From: Pseudocercospora fijiensis CIRAD86
Taxonomy: Eukaryota > Ascomycota > Dothideomycetes > Mycosphaerellales > Mycosphaerellaceae
DNA length: 64,000 bases
Direction of reading: 5' to 3'
Assembly (NCBI RefSeq): GCF_000340215.1
Contig: NW_006921532.1
Span: 1,037,180 to 1,101,179 of the forward strand
Under the pieces are notes generated by a model that had not been told where the DNA came from, did no database searches, and worked only from the letters and a program-made list of their open reading frames with translations. A program made the position numbers and the translations under genes. Each line of letters begins with the position of its first letter. Within the stretch, counting starts at the first letter, position 1. Shown one piece after another: positions 31,206-43,910 of the stretch.

Positions 31206-33501
31206 GTTGGGCGTGTGGTCTGATGTTACTTGGAGTGTGTCCGGTATGTACAGTGAGAAGAGGTGTCGATGGTGGTGGTGGTGATGATGGAGGCGGAAGA
31301 AGGAGAGAAGAGAGCAGTTGCCTGCTGAAGTGTAGGCTTCGAAGCAAGCAAGTGGGGTAAAGTAACAGTCACGTACCACGGCGGGTTGGCCAATGATGGG
31401 TGTAGAATGTGGCAGGCGCTGCCCGGCTGGACATGCATCAAAGTCTCACAATCCTGAGCAGAGCAAGCGCTCCCACGTCCGCTTGCTCGCTTCCATGCTT
31501 CCGCCATCGAAAGCAGCAGGTCATGATACGGACACTTGACCGGCATGCACCGCACACCGTCTCACCAGCCTACTGATTTACGTGTGCACTATGGGCATGT
31601 CCTGTTGCGAGTGGGCAGTTGGCAGTTCTGAGTGCTCCTGACCGGGCGGCTGCCAAACAAACAACAAATGAGCTCGTCGACGCTAGCAGACCTGCCGCGT
31701 TTCTATTGCGGGGAGAGCTCCTGCTGCAAGCACAGACCGGCGTGCACGATGCTTGTTGAACTCTTAAGATCCGGAGTGCCAGTGGCAGGGTATAGATACA
31801 TTAGTAGTACGTCGCCTGCTGCTGAGATCTCCAGGAGCACTTCCAGCCCGCCCATCGTCTCACGATCTTTCGCTATCACGAGGCCGCTGGCTCGCTGCGG
31901 CGAGGTGAGCTTTCGTCGTGATATTCTCCCGCGATCTCTGTTACCGCATCGTGACGAAGTGTGCAAAGCTTATGTCTCGAACCGGTTTCGACCACGGCTC
32001 GCTAGGCTTTAGTCTCTAGCCACCACATCGCCCGCTTGATCTCCTTCTGTATGCAGTTTGCCGCCCTTCGCCGCCCAGCCCAGCCCAGCCACCTTGCGAG
32101 CGCCGCGCCGCGCCGCGCAGTGCAATTGCCTTCGCATGGGCATCTGTTTGCTCTTTCCCATATCCTGCACCCCATCACACGCTCCCTATCGTGACCAGCC
32201 CCTCCGCATATGGATGATTGTGGAAGTTGCGAAGGAAGGAGCTCGGTCCTATTGCGACGAGAGGACCTGGCTCCGTGCAGCAATACGCCATCCGGTCAAG
32301 ATACGCGAGGCTGCATTTGCACCTTGAGGCTCGGGACGTGCTCTCCCGGATACCCATCCCCATCCGTCACCCATTCAAAGGCCTTGTACCGAAAACGGCA
32401 AGAAGAAATGCTGCCAAGCGAACGCTGGTCAATACCCCAACCTCGATCCGTCCTGCGGCCTTCCAACCCGCACCACTCCTCACATTGCTTGCTGCCTGAC
32501 CCTGCATCGATACTACTGTAGCTTGGGACACGTCCGCTCTGCCTGCTCCTTGTCGGACTTGGTCTGGTATGCGTTTCGCTTTAGCGGTGAACAGGTCTGG
32601 CCGACGCTGAACAATTGCCCAGCCTCCCAGTCCTACACTCCTAATGTGGCTCCAGTGATTCCTTCTCCGAACATTATGCGCACATTTCCTTTCCGCAATG
32701 CTTCGAAGAATGAGAAGAACACCACTGCAAGCACGGCACGTGTGCCAAAATGCATGGCTTGCATGGCTTTCACGTTGCTTGGCATGTCCCGTGCACGCAA
32801 TCCACTTGCATCTCAGTGACCAAGCATGATTGAGAAACTCCAATCATGTCGAGCATTTAGCAACTACTGCCACTGAACACGACGGTAACATGCTTCGACT
32901 AGAAACCGTCAACCCGGAGCACCGTGATTGCCTCCCCACTGCCAGCTATCGAAACGCAGCATTCAGGCCTGGAGGCGAGCTTGAAACAACGACACATCTC
33001 GCACTATCCTTTGCCCATACATCACCTAGTCTTGCGCTTTTGAAAAGCAAGTTGGGCAGCAAATGAAACTGGACTCGAGTGAAGGAGAAGCCAGCCGGTA
33101 TGCTACGCACAGCGTCTCTGGCATCGCAATGGAAGCAAACAGTGAAGAGAAAGCTGGCGATAGCAAAAGACTGCCAGTGAGTCTTCAAGAAGCTGAGCGA
33201 TGGCGCATTCCGGCATCTCTATGCCCTTCCACCATCACATGAGACGTCATACTCACTTGACGTCGCAGCATGTGATGCCTACATAAAGGCACCTCAAGCC
33301 GAGCACGAGCAAACACATGATCGCATGTGCGTTGTGCAGCACATGGCATTGCTCTCAAGCATCTTTGCAGCAGGAAGCCAAGCGTCTTCTATCGGAGCTC
33401 GACTACCTTGTTCACACTCACTATCCACATGTACGTGTGATACACTACTGTCCCTCGGCTGCCACATTCTGCAACTTTGAACGCGTCGCAACAACTTGGC
33501 C
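31206..33501. other. 2.3 kb region without a supported gene
   Basis: This is the divergent flank of the rhodopsin gene and the tandem-module gene. Short frames on both strands show no domains. Low-complexity spots include CACCAT runs near 31270 and GCCCAGCCCAGCC followed by GCGCCGCGCC near 32075-32120. Confidence 0.45.
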
Positions 33502-35778
33502 ATGCCACTGGCTGCACGAAAACACAAGATTATCCGCACAGTAGTGGTACTACTGCTGTTCGCGGCGCTCACATTGCTCCTTCTGCGGGACGAGTTCGCG
33601 CTACCGCCAGGGCTCCTCAGCCATGATCTTGAACATGGCAACACGCAGCAAGATGCCGCATCGAGCGTTGTTGCGCTTCAGAACCTGGAAGCTCCGTCGC
33701 TAAAGAGAGGAGGAGACTACGAAACAGACCAGATGGAGGGATTTAGCCTCGTTTGCTTGATGGAAGGCGAGACTCTGCCTCCCGAATATGCTCCTAGTCC
33801 TCGCGTTGCCCATAAGGGCGCAACTGTTGGCGATGTAGGTGCTTTTGGCTGGGGTCGGATCGCGGACGCTTTCGAGCCCAGCGATGTGGCTCACTCCGTT
33901 CGTGCTGCCTTCACTCATATGGGAGCTCCAAGCATTTTAGATCGGAGTTGGGACATGGTAACATGGAGCCAGCTGTATCCCGTCCCCACCAGGGAAAATC
34001 CAAAATGGGAGGTAAGTCATGATTCACGAACTATTCGGTATTACAACTAAGCGAATTGCCAGCCAACAGGAGCGACTTTCAAGAATTTCTTCAACTGTGA
34101 CCACGGCATACTCATAGCTATAGTCAACGAAGGGCCGCTACACGTCAAGGATGGTCCAGCAGAGGACAAAATTACGCCACTCCGTCAATGGTCGGAACTC
34201 ATGGCATTCGAATGGTGGGACAGGTGTGGCCCTACGAAACCGCTCAACTACGTTCTACGCACCACTGTCAAGAACCCGGAAACGGTGAGAAACCTTCACC
34301 AGATCTATGGCGTCTCCACTTTCAAAGATGTACCTTTGACAGCTAGCAAGCTCGGAACATTTGCAAAAGGTGTGCATTCGCGCCAACGAACAAACGTGTG
34401 TGTTTGCTGACCATCTTTTAGCGCGTCTCTTCCGTCCTTCGAGTGAGGATGAGGCAGAAGCAGGGCAAGCTAGTGCCATCATCGGAAGTCCAAATGGGAG
34501 AGGAGTTGCCTGGCTGTTGGCCCAACACAAGGACTTGTTTGGCGCGACCAGACAGATCTCGAAGATCCGAGTTTGGGATGGAAGTGAAGGCAAAGCCAAC
34601 GCGGTTGTCTCAGAAGGCTTGCCAAATATCATGTTTGAGCTGGGAGGCTCAACTACACCGCCTTCGAAGAAGAAGAAACGAGATACTTCACTACACCTGG
34701 AATCGCGAGCGCAGAGGCGAAATGAGTCTTCGTCAAATGTTGATACCGACGACCCCGACCCTCGGCCGAAGAAACGCAATCGAAACGGCGTTGATCTCCT
34801 GCTCAAACGGACACCTGGACAGCACGACTACTACGACAAAGACGTAGCTCGAGGATGTGAACTGAACAGGCTTATGCGTTCATCCACAGAGGATCCCAAA
34901 TATCCCGCCACCGGCTCAAGCTACCACGAGATCACGGACGCAGGCTGGGTCATGGTCAACTCAGAGGGCATCAATAGAAACCATCGATACCGCCAGGATG
35001 TCATGGAGAAGCTCAAAATCCCTCCCACTACGGATCCATCTTGGACATTCATTTATTGGAAATACGAGAAGTTCTCCAAAGACCACATCAATCCCAAATC
35101 TGGCAAAGGATACGTAAGTCCTCAAAATTTCCTCCGTCGAGGATCTATCTAATTACTGATTGATTCCACACACAGAGAACCGGAGGCTACTACTCCAACG
35201 CCTACAACTGCGCCGCCAACATCATCCTCGCCATCTCAAACAACAGCCCCCGAAACGCCCAAGAAAACCCCTCCCTCACAAAATCCGACATCCCCCCCAT
35301 AGAAAAATGGTCAGACATCAACGCCCTCACCTGGAAAGAAATCTGTCCCCCCAACACCCCCCTCCACTACATCCTCCGCCTGCACGTCAACAACAACGAA
35401 TCCCGCAACATCCTCCGTCTCACCCTCGGCCTCACCCCTCCCACCCAAAACAAAAACCTCGGAACATACCCAGGAAAAAGCTTCGATCCCTCCTCTCCCG
35501 AAGGTCTAGCATTACTCGGCTCCCCCAACGGGCGCGGAGGAGCTTTCATGGTGTCGCAACATAAAGCTTTGTTTGGAGCTACGCGACAAGTCACGAAGAT
35601 TTCTGTTTGGGGGAATACGCAGGATCCGGATTTTCTGTTTGAGTTTGGGGCCAGGGAGGGGCATGTTCCTTCTGCGAGTGTGGATTTGGATGCGCCGTAT
35701 GAGTATTCGGGGGAGGAGGGATACGCTGGAGTTCCTTGTTTTGTTTTTCCTTGTGGGGAGGAGGAGAGGAGGAGATGA
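33502..35778 (+). CDS. membrane-anchored protein with two tandem unknown modules
   Basis: Exons 33502-34011, 34063-34369, 34422-35113 and 35176-35778 (introns 34012-34062, 34370-34421, 35114-35175) give 703 residues. Residues ~9-28 (IIRTVVVLLLFAALTLLLL) form an uncleaved signal anchor, so the rest is probably lumenal or extracellular. Two modules follow. Each has NCxxxILIAI/NCAANIILAI, a WSEL/WSDIN segment, NYVLR/HYILR, then a highly similar block with GSPNGRG, QHK-LFGATRQ and KI-VW (module 1 near 34491-34590, module 2 near 35518-35610). Between them is a Lys/Arg/Asp-rich linker (PSKKKKRD, PRPKKRNR). The family is not recognised. The last gene before the transposon island, it keeps normal composition and an intact frame. 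A (GGAGGA) run encodes the C terminus (EEERRR). Confidence 0.8.
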
Positions 35779-36757
35779 GGGAAGGAAGGAAGGGATAGAT
35801 GATAGAGATAAGGCTTCCCGTCTTAACATCTCATAGCTCTAGAAAAATCTTGACATTTTCTCTTATGTCTATAGAACAGAACAGACATATATAACCCCCT
35901 ATCCCATCCTATCCCCTCCTCATTCTACGACAAATCCACCTAAAACCAACCTAACCTATCCCGAAAAACCTTACCTTTAATAACGTAAGATCTTAGATCC
36001 CTCCCCTCGTCCTCCTATCCTTACAATCTCTTAAACGTTCGCAACCCTTTCTTATCCCTAATACTAGTTAGTATAGACATAACCGACCTCGGATTCCGTA
36101 TAATATATTTAAAATCTATACTTCCTCCTCTACCTAACCTCCTAGTATCTAATCTAATCTTAGCGGAGGTAGTAGAAGCTTTTCGTAAAAGAAAAAGAGA
36201 GCTTTATCTATATATAATAGACTTAGGTTTAGAAGCTGTATATAAAGGTACGATTATTATCGAAGGGAAGCGGCGTTTAGATTAGGATATATATATATAT
36301 TAGACTAACCCGTAGAATCGGAGGAAGGAAGCGAAAAGGGGGGGTTTTTTTTTATATCGAAAGCGACGCCGTTCGATATTCCTTATTTAGTTTCTTAGTC
36401 TTTTTTTTTAGTTTTTGCAAAAGGCTCCTTTACATATATAGGACATAGCAAGTAGAATTATATAATATAATATGCACACATTGTGCGTAAGAAGTTGCTT
36501 ATTCTACTTACTAAACCCCGTAGTTGTTTGCCTTAGTAGAGTTAGACTCCGTAGTCCGTAGCTAAATAAGTTTCCTAGATATAAAGCGTTAACACACACG
36601 CTATTATTCTTATTATTAGTCGAATATATAGGTGCGATTAAGTAGGCATCCGATTCCCTATAAGATTTTTAACGGCCGATGCAATTCCCTTACGCCGAGC
36701 TATAAAGCGAGCGTATAAAGATCGAAGATTCTCTAAGGAGCGGTTTAGCATTTATTA
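35779..36757. other. left edge of RIP-mutated island, unidentified sequence
   Basis: Composition changes within about 100-150 bp after the preceding stop from normal to TA-rich with very few CpA or TpG. No transposon domain can be read. A poly-G/poly-T tract (about 36339-36353) and an imperfect inverted pair AAGTAGAAT/ATTCTACTT at about 36451-36513 are visible. Confidence 0.55.
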
Positions 36758-37231
36758 GGCCCTATCTACTTGCTACCGTTTATAGCGATTATCTACTATA
36801 GATTGCAACAACGATTATAGAGCCGCCTTTAATCGTTACCGTCTTATTGTAATCGTTTATAACATTATCGCTTCTTCGCTATGCTCGGTACCTCGCTATA
36901 ATTATGCTATATATAGTAAGATCGGCGTAAGCGGCTCTAGAGGACTTTTTATACCTATCCGTACGCTAAGTAGACTTCCGGCTAGCTGCCGCTATATCTA
37001 CCTCTTTATAGTATAGAATTCGATAGTATAGCGATATACGAGGTATATTTAGCGCGCGCGGAGGGTAGAGCGACGATAGATTAGTTATTAATAGTAGTTA
37101 CGATAGTAAGCGCGCTCTTAGTAGTGCCGCTGTTCTTTCTCGAAGAACTACCGCGATTTCGAAGGCGCAACGTTTATCGACCGATAGGGCGTATATCGAC
37201 TTAGATAGAGCGTAGAAGGTTTAAGAAGGAG

Positions 37232-38292
37232 GTGTTTAAGATATTGTATAGTCTAGCGCGCTATTGCCTCGAGCGGACGCGCCTACGGCAACTAGTATTA
37301 AAGGCGTTAGTTAATAAGCTAAAGGAACACGGTAGTTTAAAGAATAAGCGGTATTTAGTAGAAGCACGAGTTATTATATTTCTCGTCTATATAGCGTATA
37401 ACAATACCTGCTTAGAATTAGCTAGCGAGTTTAGCGTAGCGAAGGGCATACCTAGTCGTATAATTCTAGAGGTATCGAAGAGTCTTTGCCGTATTGCAAA
37501 GCGGTAGATCTAGTTGCTAGACAAGCGCTAGAAACTAGCCTAGTCCGAAGGTAAAGATAGTAGCAAATTCTAGCCGTATTTCTAGGGTGTTCTTAGTACG
37601 ATCGACGGTACGTTGTTAATTGCTAATCCGAAGAAGATTAACTAAAATCTATACCGTTGTCGGAAGGGCTTTATTGCTACGAATGTAATAGCTGCGTATA
37701 ACTCGATACTGCGCTTCCTATTTATTATACCTAGTTACGAGGGGTTAGCGACAGATAGCACTATATTAAGGAAGGCCTATAACTTAGGCTTCGACGTACT
37801 AGATAGATACTTCTATCTTGCCGACGGTAGTTATTCCTTTAAAGATCCTCGCCTTCTAGTACTATATTAGAAGACTCGTTACTACCTCCGAGAATAAGGT
37901 AACGCGGAAGCTAGGCCTATAGATTATAAGGAGTTATTTAACCTACAGCATACTTAGCTCCGTAACTGTATCGAGAGGGTGTTTAGTATAATAAATCGCC
38001 GGTTTAAGATTATTAAGGAAGGTCTAAGTACGTAGTCTATACTATAGCAGAACCGCTTTATTATCGCCTATGCTGTTATCTATAACTTTATTTTATCGGA
38101 CGGCCGTTAACCTCTATCTAAGGAGCTATAACTAGTGCTAACTAATACTAAATTAGAAGCCGCGAGAGAGGCGGACTATATAGCTAAAGTCTACGCAGAC
38201 AATAGGAGGCATGCTAGCGATAATAACGACGAGACTTATACAGATTATCGTAATCGGATAGCGCGGTAGATGTTTGCTAAGTATATAGGATA
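37232..38292 (+). pseudogene. PIF/Harbinger (HARBI1-like, DDE_4) transposase relic
   Basis: Reading through many TAG/TAA stops, the frame shows the order typical of Harbinger transposases: an N-terminal helical region (37232-37507, stop-free), then IDGT (first Asp), NLYRCRKGF, ATDST (second Asp), YLADGSYSF, LFNLQHT, and NCIERVFSIINRRFKII (catalytic Glu), ending with RRHASDNNDETYTDYRNRIA. Stops arise mostly where Trp or Gln codons are expected (TGG or CAG to TAG, CAA to TAA). This is the signature of RIP, and the gene is dead. Confidence 0.85.
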
Positions 38293-38839
38293 GCAAACGG
38301 CTAGAGGGCTCGATATAAGGGCGTAGAAGCAAGAAGTGCTAGTCGGAGTATAGCGCCGTATATAGCAGAGAAGGGTAGGTAATAGGTAAATATATAGGCG
38401 AATAGCGGATAATGCTTTTAGTAAGGGATTTAGTAAGGAAGTCGATTTTGTGTTTTTGTAGACATATTCTAATACTATTGCTGTCTCTCGGAGCCCGCCT
38501 CGTCCTCCTATCGAAATTCTCGTAGGTTAAAACCGTCGGTTCTTAGCGTTTCGAAGTAAAGTTAAAGTTCGAGTCGTTAGGATATCCTTTCGACGTATAT
38601 AACAGGCCTCGCACGTAATCACTTTTTGCTAGTAAAAACTAACAACACCTTTATACAAATCAATAGTATAGACACTAGCGTGCATTTACAACGAAAAATA
38701 TTCCTAACTACCCGAACTCTAGTATTAAATAGGCCTATATTCGCTATATACTTTTTAATACAATCCCTACTTTCTAACCTATACTATAACACCGACCTAT
38801 TGCTAATAGCTATACTGTATGTATCTATCTATCTGCTGT

Positions 38840-39960
38840 AGGTACCTATTCTAACGATTATTAGTACGTAGGTCTATTAGTACCGCGTAGAAGTACTCCT
38901 CGAATTGCTCGTCGTTTAGGCTTAACGTAACCTCTACGTAGTTATAATTAGCATCCTTCTTCGTATACTCCCTTACTAACAATATCCTATACGCTATCGA
39001 CAAATCCTTTCCTGCCTATATATTAGGGTCTAGAAGACGCGCCGTTACGATCTTAATAGTAGAACCGGCTTTAGCAACAGCGGCGGCTTCTTTAGCAATA
39101 GTAGCGGCTTAGTCGGCCTGTTTCCTCGCAAGGGCACGTTCTTCCTTAGCATCCTTTACACTCTCCGCTACTATTAATACTAATAGCTCGAAGGCCTTCT
39201 AGATAGACTTCGCGATAAGAGTATTGCCTTTAGAAGCCTCGTCTTGCTTCTTATAGACACGATTAGCCTCCTTCTGCATCTTCTTAGTATGTTTCTCTTA
39301 TGCCTTAGCTGTACGTAGTACTATTAACTGTTCCTTAGTAAACGGCTTCGAGGCAGTAGCTTCTATACCTTCTACTATATCTTCTTCCTCTTCCTTACTA
39401 TCCGACTTATTCGCGCTACTATCCGCTAGTGCTTCTATAGAGCCTACGTAGTCGCTAACCGCTATATCTTAACCGATTAACTCCTCTATTAACTTATAGT
39501 ATTTAGGCAATTCGTTACGGAATAGAGTACACTTCGTATACTCCTCGAAATAGGCATCTTTAACGTCCGACTTAGCAGTTAGTAGTATACTATTCTAGCT
39601 ACTAATATACTTTAAGTAAGCAACCTATATACCCTAATCTCGCTTAATAGCTATCTACTTATTCTTTAGGTTATTATCGGTCCGCTTAGTGCTATACTTC
39701 TTATTTATTACCTCCGCGAGGTTACGAAGGTTACCGATCTTAAAGTTATTAGACTCCGCCTACTAGCTAACCTTTATTAATTCTATTAGCTGCTCGAGGA
39801 AGAATTTAGTCTGTTTAGTCGACTAGCGCTCTACCGTCCGCGCCTACTTGTTTTTATTAGAGGTAACTAGTAATAGTGTCGCTATCGCACTACGCTTACG
39901 AGCCGCTAGCGTCTTTAGCTGCGAATTAGTAGAATTAGTAGATTAAGACACTATAGTTGC
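38840..39960 (-). pseudogene. Myb/SANT-like DNA-binding protein of the Harbinger element, relic
   Basis: On the minus strand, with RIP stops, a Myb/SANT-like domain is legible: FFLEQLIELIKV, NNFKIGNLRNLAEVINKKYS, KRTDNNLKNK, AIKRD, and further LFRNELPKYYKLIEELIG. An acidic stretch (SDSKEEEEDIVE) and a Lys/Glu-rich tail follow. The protein would bind element ends and recruit the transposase in an active element. It is transcribed convergently with the transposase; the same arrangement recurs in the copy starting at 61315. Confidence 0.75.
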
Positions 39961-40332
39961 GAGGATTCGAATAGCGGTAATATAAGAGACTAACTGATTT
40001 AAATTGCTAGGTTTTACCTACGAAACCGCCCTTCGAACGAGTACTCGATCTCCTTCTATACCGCTCTACGATCCTATACCGCTTCCTATACCGCTTCGAG
40101 CCCTATAGCGACTATTGTATCTACTACTGCAGCTATATGCGCTTTAAGCTTTAATATACAGGCCTAAGGTAGAAAGAGAAGGAAGGTTATAGCGGCAGCC
40201 GCCGCGGAGGTCCAATTTGAACACGTTGCCGTCTAATAATAAACGATTATAAAGCGGCTTCTACAAGAGACGATTATGGCATACGCATAATCGAAACGAT
40301 TATGCGATAAACGGTGGCAAGTAGACAGGGCC

Positions 40333-41820
40333 TCAGTCGAGCTGTCTGGGCATGGTTTCCTGTCTCTTGCGAAGGCTTGAACTCTGCTCGGCGCGGCACA
40401 TTCCGTGAAGAGCAGATGGTGGTGTGCAGCAGATGACAGTGGTGGAAATAGTGAGCAACTGCATAAGCTTTTGGCTCGGAGTTTTCGGACTTTCGGCACG
40501 TCCCTCCCTTTGTGTGCGGGAGTACGTCGGCGATGGCCTTAACTTAATTCCAAGCGAAGGAGCCTGCAGCCGTAAAGATGGCGATCGAGATGATGTGCCG
40601 GAGGAAGAAGGCAGATTGGAAGAGGTGCAAGCGTGGCCAGAGGGCTGCGAATCAAGTTTTCGCTTTCTTCCCGAGGTCAAACCTAGAACTACCTAGGGAT
40701 GCGTCATCTGCGATTGGAGCTGTATACACTCCAAACCAGCTGGACTCGTAACACACTGATGACAGTCGTCTCGAGTCGAGTGTGGCGGCAAGCTCACATC
40801 CTGTAGTAGATGCATGATGATCTCCACAGCAGCGGAGAGAGGTATCGATTGTTTCCGTCCAGACATCGGGACGAGTGCAGTGGGTGAACGACGATGCAGA
40901 CCAAGTCCTGCAGGCTGTCGCTGCTCCTGATGAAGTGCCAGATGTTTGCTTTCGCGTTAAAAGCGAGCAAGTCCGTGAAGAAGAAGTCTGCAGCACTACG
41001 TCCGTGTCACTTCCTCTTCAAGCAGTTGTGATGGGCAGCAATTCTCTGCAAATGCCGACGTGAAAAAGTACAGGTCCATCACACCGCCCAATGATGCTGG
41101 AATTGTCGTCTTAGCGCTGAGTGGCAGAGTTGTCGATTGTGATCGACCTTCACGGGCTCGTGTCAGCTCCATGAGGCCACAAGCTCATGTATACGTGCAT
41201 GAAGCACAGGACACCCCAGATTTCTGATTTGTTACGAACCATGAAGTCCAGGATTAGGGAATTTAGCGCTTTCACTCCGATGTGGGTTGCCGCTGTACGC
41301 GAGTGAGCAGCGCAGCCGCAGCGTCGTAGCTGTACTGTACCCGTGATCATCCACGGCATCGTGCAGTATGTTACACTATTTAGTCGGCAGGCAAGTCCTC
41401 TCCAGAGGGGTAGGTAGTTACACAAGGCTGCAATGATTGCGGAGTGTCTCTGGGATCAATGCCGATCAGTGTTTCTCTCGCCCAACCAGAGATCGAAAGC
41501 ACGCTTTACGCGTACGTAACACTGCTGCACAAGCGTCGAGACGGATCTGTCGATGCAGCGTAACGCTGTCAGGGCTGTATGTCAGGCGCACGCGACTTAC
41601 GAGGAACTTTTCAAGAGATGGGATGGGGGCCACTGAATTGTATGGAGGACAAATGGCTCCTGGCTGTGGGTCGTCTGTCCGTCCCGCGCAGGAACGGAGC
41701 GGCGGGCCGGAAGTCTGGTGGGAGCAGCTAGCCTAGAGCGGAACGCCACGGACCGTACTATGTGCTCCGGGGAACTTGTCAGTCCGGTCCGCAGAGCCGC
41801 ATCCTCTCTCGAGCTACTAG
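40333..41820. other. unmutated 1.5 kb island between transposons
   Basis: CpA and TpG are at normal frequency here, in sharp contrast to both sides. It starts exactly at the right terminus of the Harbinger element and ends near 41820. Several 75-115-codon frames exist on both strands, but none has a recognisable domain, signal peptide or splice structure. It is probably single-copy DNA not targeted by RIP. Confidence 0.65.
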
Positions 41821-41849
41821 CTAGGGGAAGAATAGGGGTGTTTTGTATA

Positions 41850-43676
41850 TAGAATCGCCTATTGCTTCCTATTAAACTACTATAGATAGAGAACAATCGT
41901 TATTCGAGCCTCGTACGCGTTTCTAACTACTTCTAACTACTTTCTAACTACTTCTAACTACTATAATCGCAATAATAGCGCTAAGACTAATATATACGAC
42001 TACTAGCAAGCTACTAGTGCGATTAGACTAAGCTACTAAGGTAAACTAGACTCTCGAGAAGTCTATAAGTCTACCGCTAATTAGACGAGCTATTAATACG
42101 ACTTAGTAGGTAAAAGGTAGCACTAGGAGTAGGTTAACTACTAGTAAGAATAGTAAAGCGACTACCGTCGAAGAGCCTAACCTAATCGCTAGTAAGGAGA
42201 CCGCTATAGCGCTAGTAGAGGAGTTACCGCCTAATATAGATATAGCTTCTTCTACTAAAGCTTCTATTTCCTCCTCTTTTAACGCTACGTAGGAGGCGGA
42301 AGCCGCTACTAGTAGCGTTACTATACTCGCTACTAGTAACGCTCTAATAACTTAACCTAGCTCTTTCTTAGATAAGACCTTCTATTATAAAGGATAGTAG
42401 ACGCTCTTTAATATAACGAAGAGAGGCGCGGCGTAGACAATAGCGTATAAACTAGTAAAGTTCTTATTAGCGAAGAAAGAGGAGAATTAGAATAGATATA
42501 CGTAGGCGGCGAAGATAGTAAAGTTATATAGTATAGTGCTAATTAATCGTATTGTTATCTAAGCTAGAGCGGACGGTTAGAAGTCGGCTTTTACGAGCGA
42601 TTAGTACCTAGCTAGCGATAATAAGATTAATAGTAATAAGGTCTATAATAACGCTCTCGAAGTTGCTAAAGGCCTTATCCTTGCCTCGCGGAAGAACGTC
42701 TTTATTAATATAGACTTCTTAACTAAACCTAACGCAATAGTAGCAGCTAGAGCTTTAGGTAGTAGCAAGAAGCTACCGGCTAAACCGGCTTCTAATCTAA
42801 CCTTAATTTAGCTTGCTAACGCCGGCGTTGTAATAGCTAAACTCGAGACTTAGAAGCGGTACGACTATTAGATTATCCGTAACTTTCTATATAGTACTAA
42901 GGACTATAGCAACTTCTTAAAGGTAGGTAAGCATACGTGCTAGCGTAACCGGAAGTTAAAGGACTATAGTAAGAACTACTTTCTATTCTTCGAGGCGGCT
43001 ATAATCGAAAGATGTAAAGCGATCGCTTCTAGTAAATAGAAGGTAGACGAGTAGACTAGCGCTCTCGAAAATAGGTTGCTAGTAAGGTTAGAAATCAAGC
43101 TAATTAAGAGGAAGGTCGAGAGTAAGCTATAGAAGGCGGCTATCCGGAAGATAAGAGATCGCCGCTATAGTAGCGAGACCGACTCGCCTCGTAAACCGGC
43201 TATTAGAGGTAGTAGAGGTATTAGTAGAATTTAGCCGATTATCTATAACAATTTTAGTAAAGATCTCGGCCGCATTATCGATAACAAATTGCAAGGTAGC
43301 GGTATTATTCTAAGTACGCCTTCTCGGACTCCTAGTCGAGCGCTAGTTAAGACTAGACTACGTAGTAAAGTTATATTGCCGCGCAATATCGTTTAGTGCG
43401 AGAAGCTAATAGTAGAAAATTCTTCGACTAGGTTGCCTTATAGCGCGACTTCTAGGATTACGACTATTTACGGCCTTATATTGCCTATTTCGTCGGCTCC
43501 GGCTAGACGCTAGAGACTATCTACAATCTTACAAAGGACGACTAGCCGGCGGCACTTAGTAAAGTAGATAGTATGCGATTAAAACTAAAGAAGGCTATTA
43601 TCGAGTTTATAAGGAAGAAACAGGATAAGGTTATAGCGGCGGAAGCTACTATTACTAAAGAAGGGGAGAACTTTTA
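41850..43676 (+). pseudogene. unidentified RIP-mutated coding relic
   Basis: Reading the + strand through stops gives a long Lys/Ala/Glu-rich protein-like sequence (VAKGLILASRKNVFINIDFL, then SALENRLLVRLEIKLIKRK, a probable coiled coil, and RDRRYSSETDSPRKP). It ends with a stop near 43676, about 235 bp before the end of the convergent DDE_3 transposase. It could be a second gene of that DDE_3 element or of another transposon; no family is recognised. Confidence 0.5.
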
Positions 43677-43910
43677 AGAATTCTAGCTTCCTTCCTATAC
43701 TAATCTTTGCATAACTACAACATATATAAACTTGTAATAAGCGGGAGATTCTTGCGGTAATAGCACTTATTTAGCCTATACACAATTAATTAATATAACA
43801 CGCTAGTTATAGTATAAAACAAGCAATAGGCAAGGCTAGCGTTCGTATACACTCTTTACATCTCTGCCGTGCGGCGCTTGCCGTACGCTAGCAATACCTA
43901 GCCAGTTACA

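Larger units (their letters stand above)
36758..40332. mobile_element. complete PIF/Harbinger-like DNA transposon (copy 1), RIP-mutated
   Basis: The left end reads GGCCCTATCTACTTGCTACC and the reverse complement of the right end GGCCCTGTCTACTTGCCACC; the match extends about 27 bp. The flanks are TTA (36755-36757) and TCA (40333-40335), a 3 bp target duplication if the left copy suffered CpA-to-TpA. Inside are two convergent genes: a DDE transposase (+) and a Myb/SANT-like protein (-), the hallmark pair of this superfamily. Repeated CGATTAT motifs lie near both ends. Confidence 0.85.
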
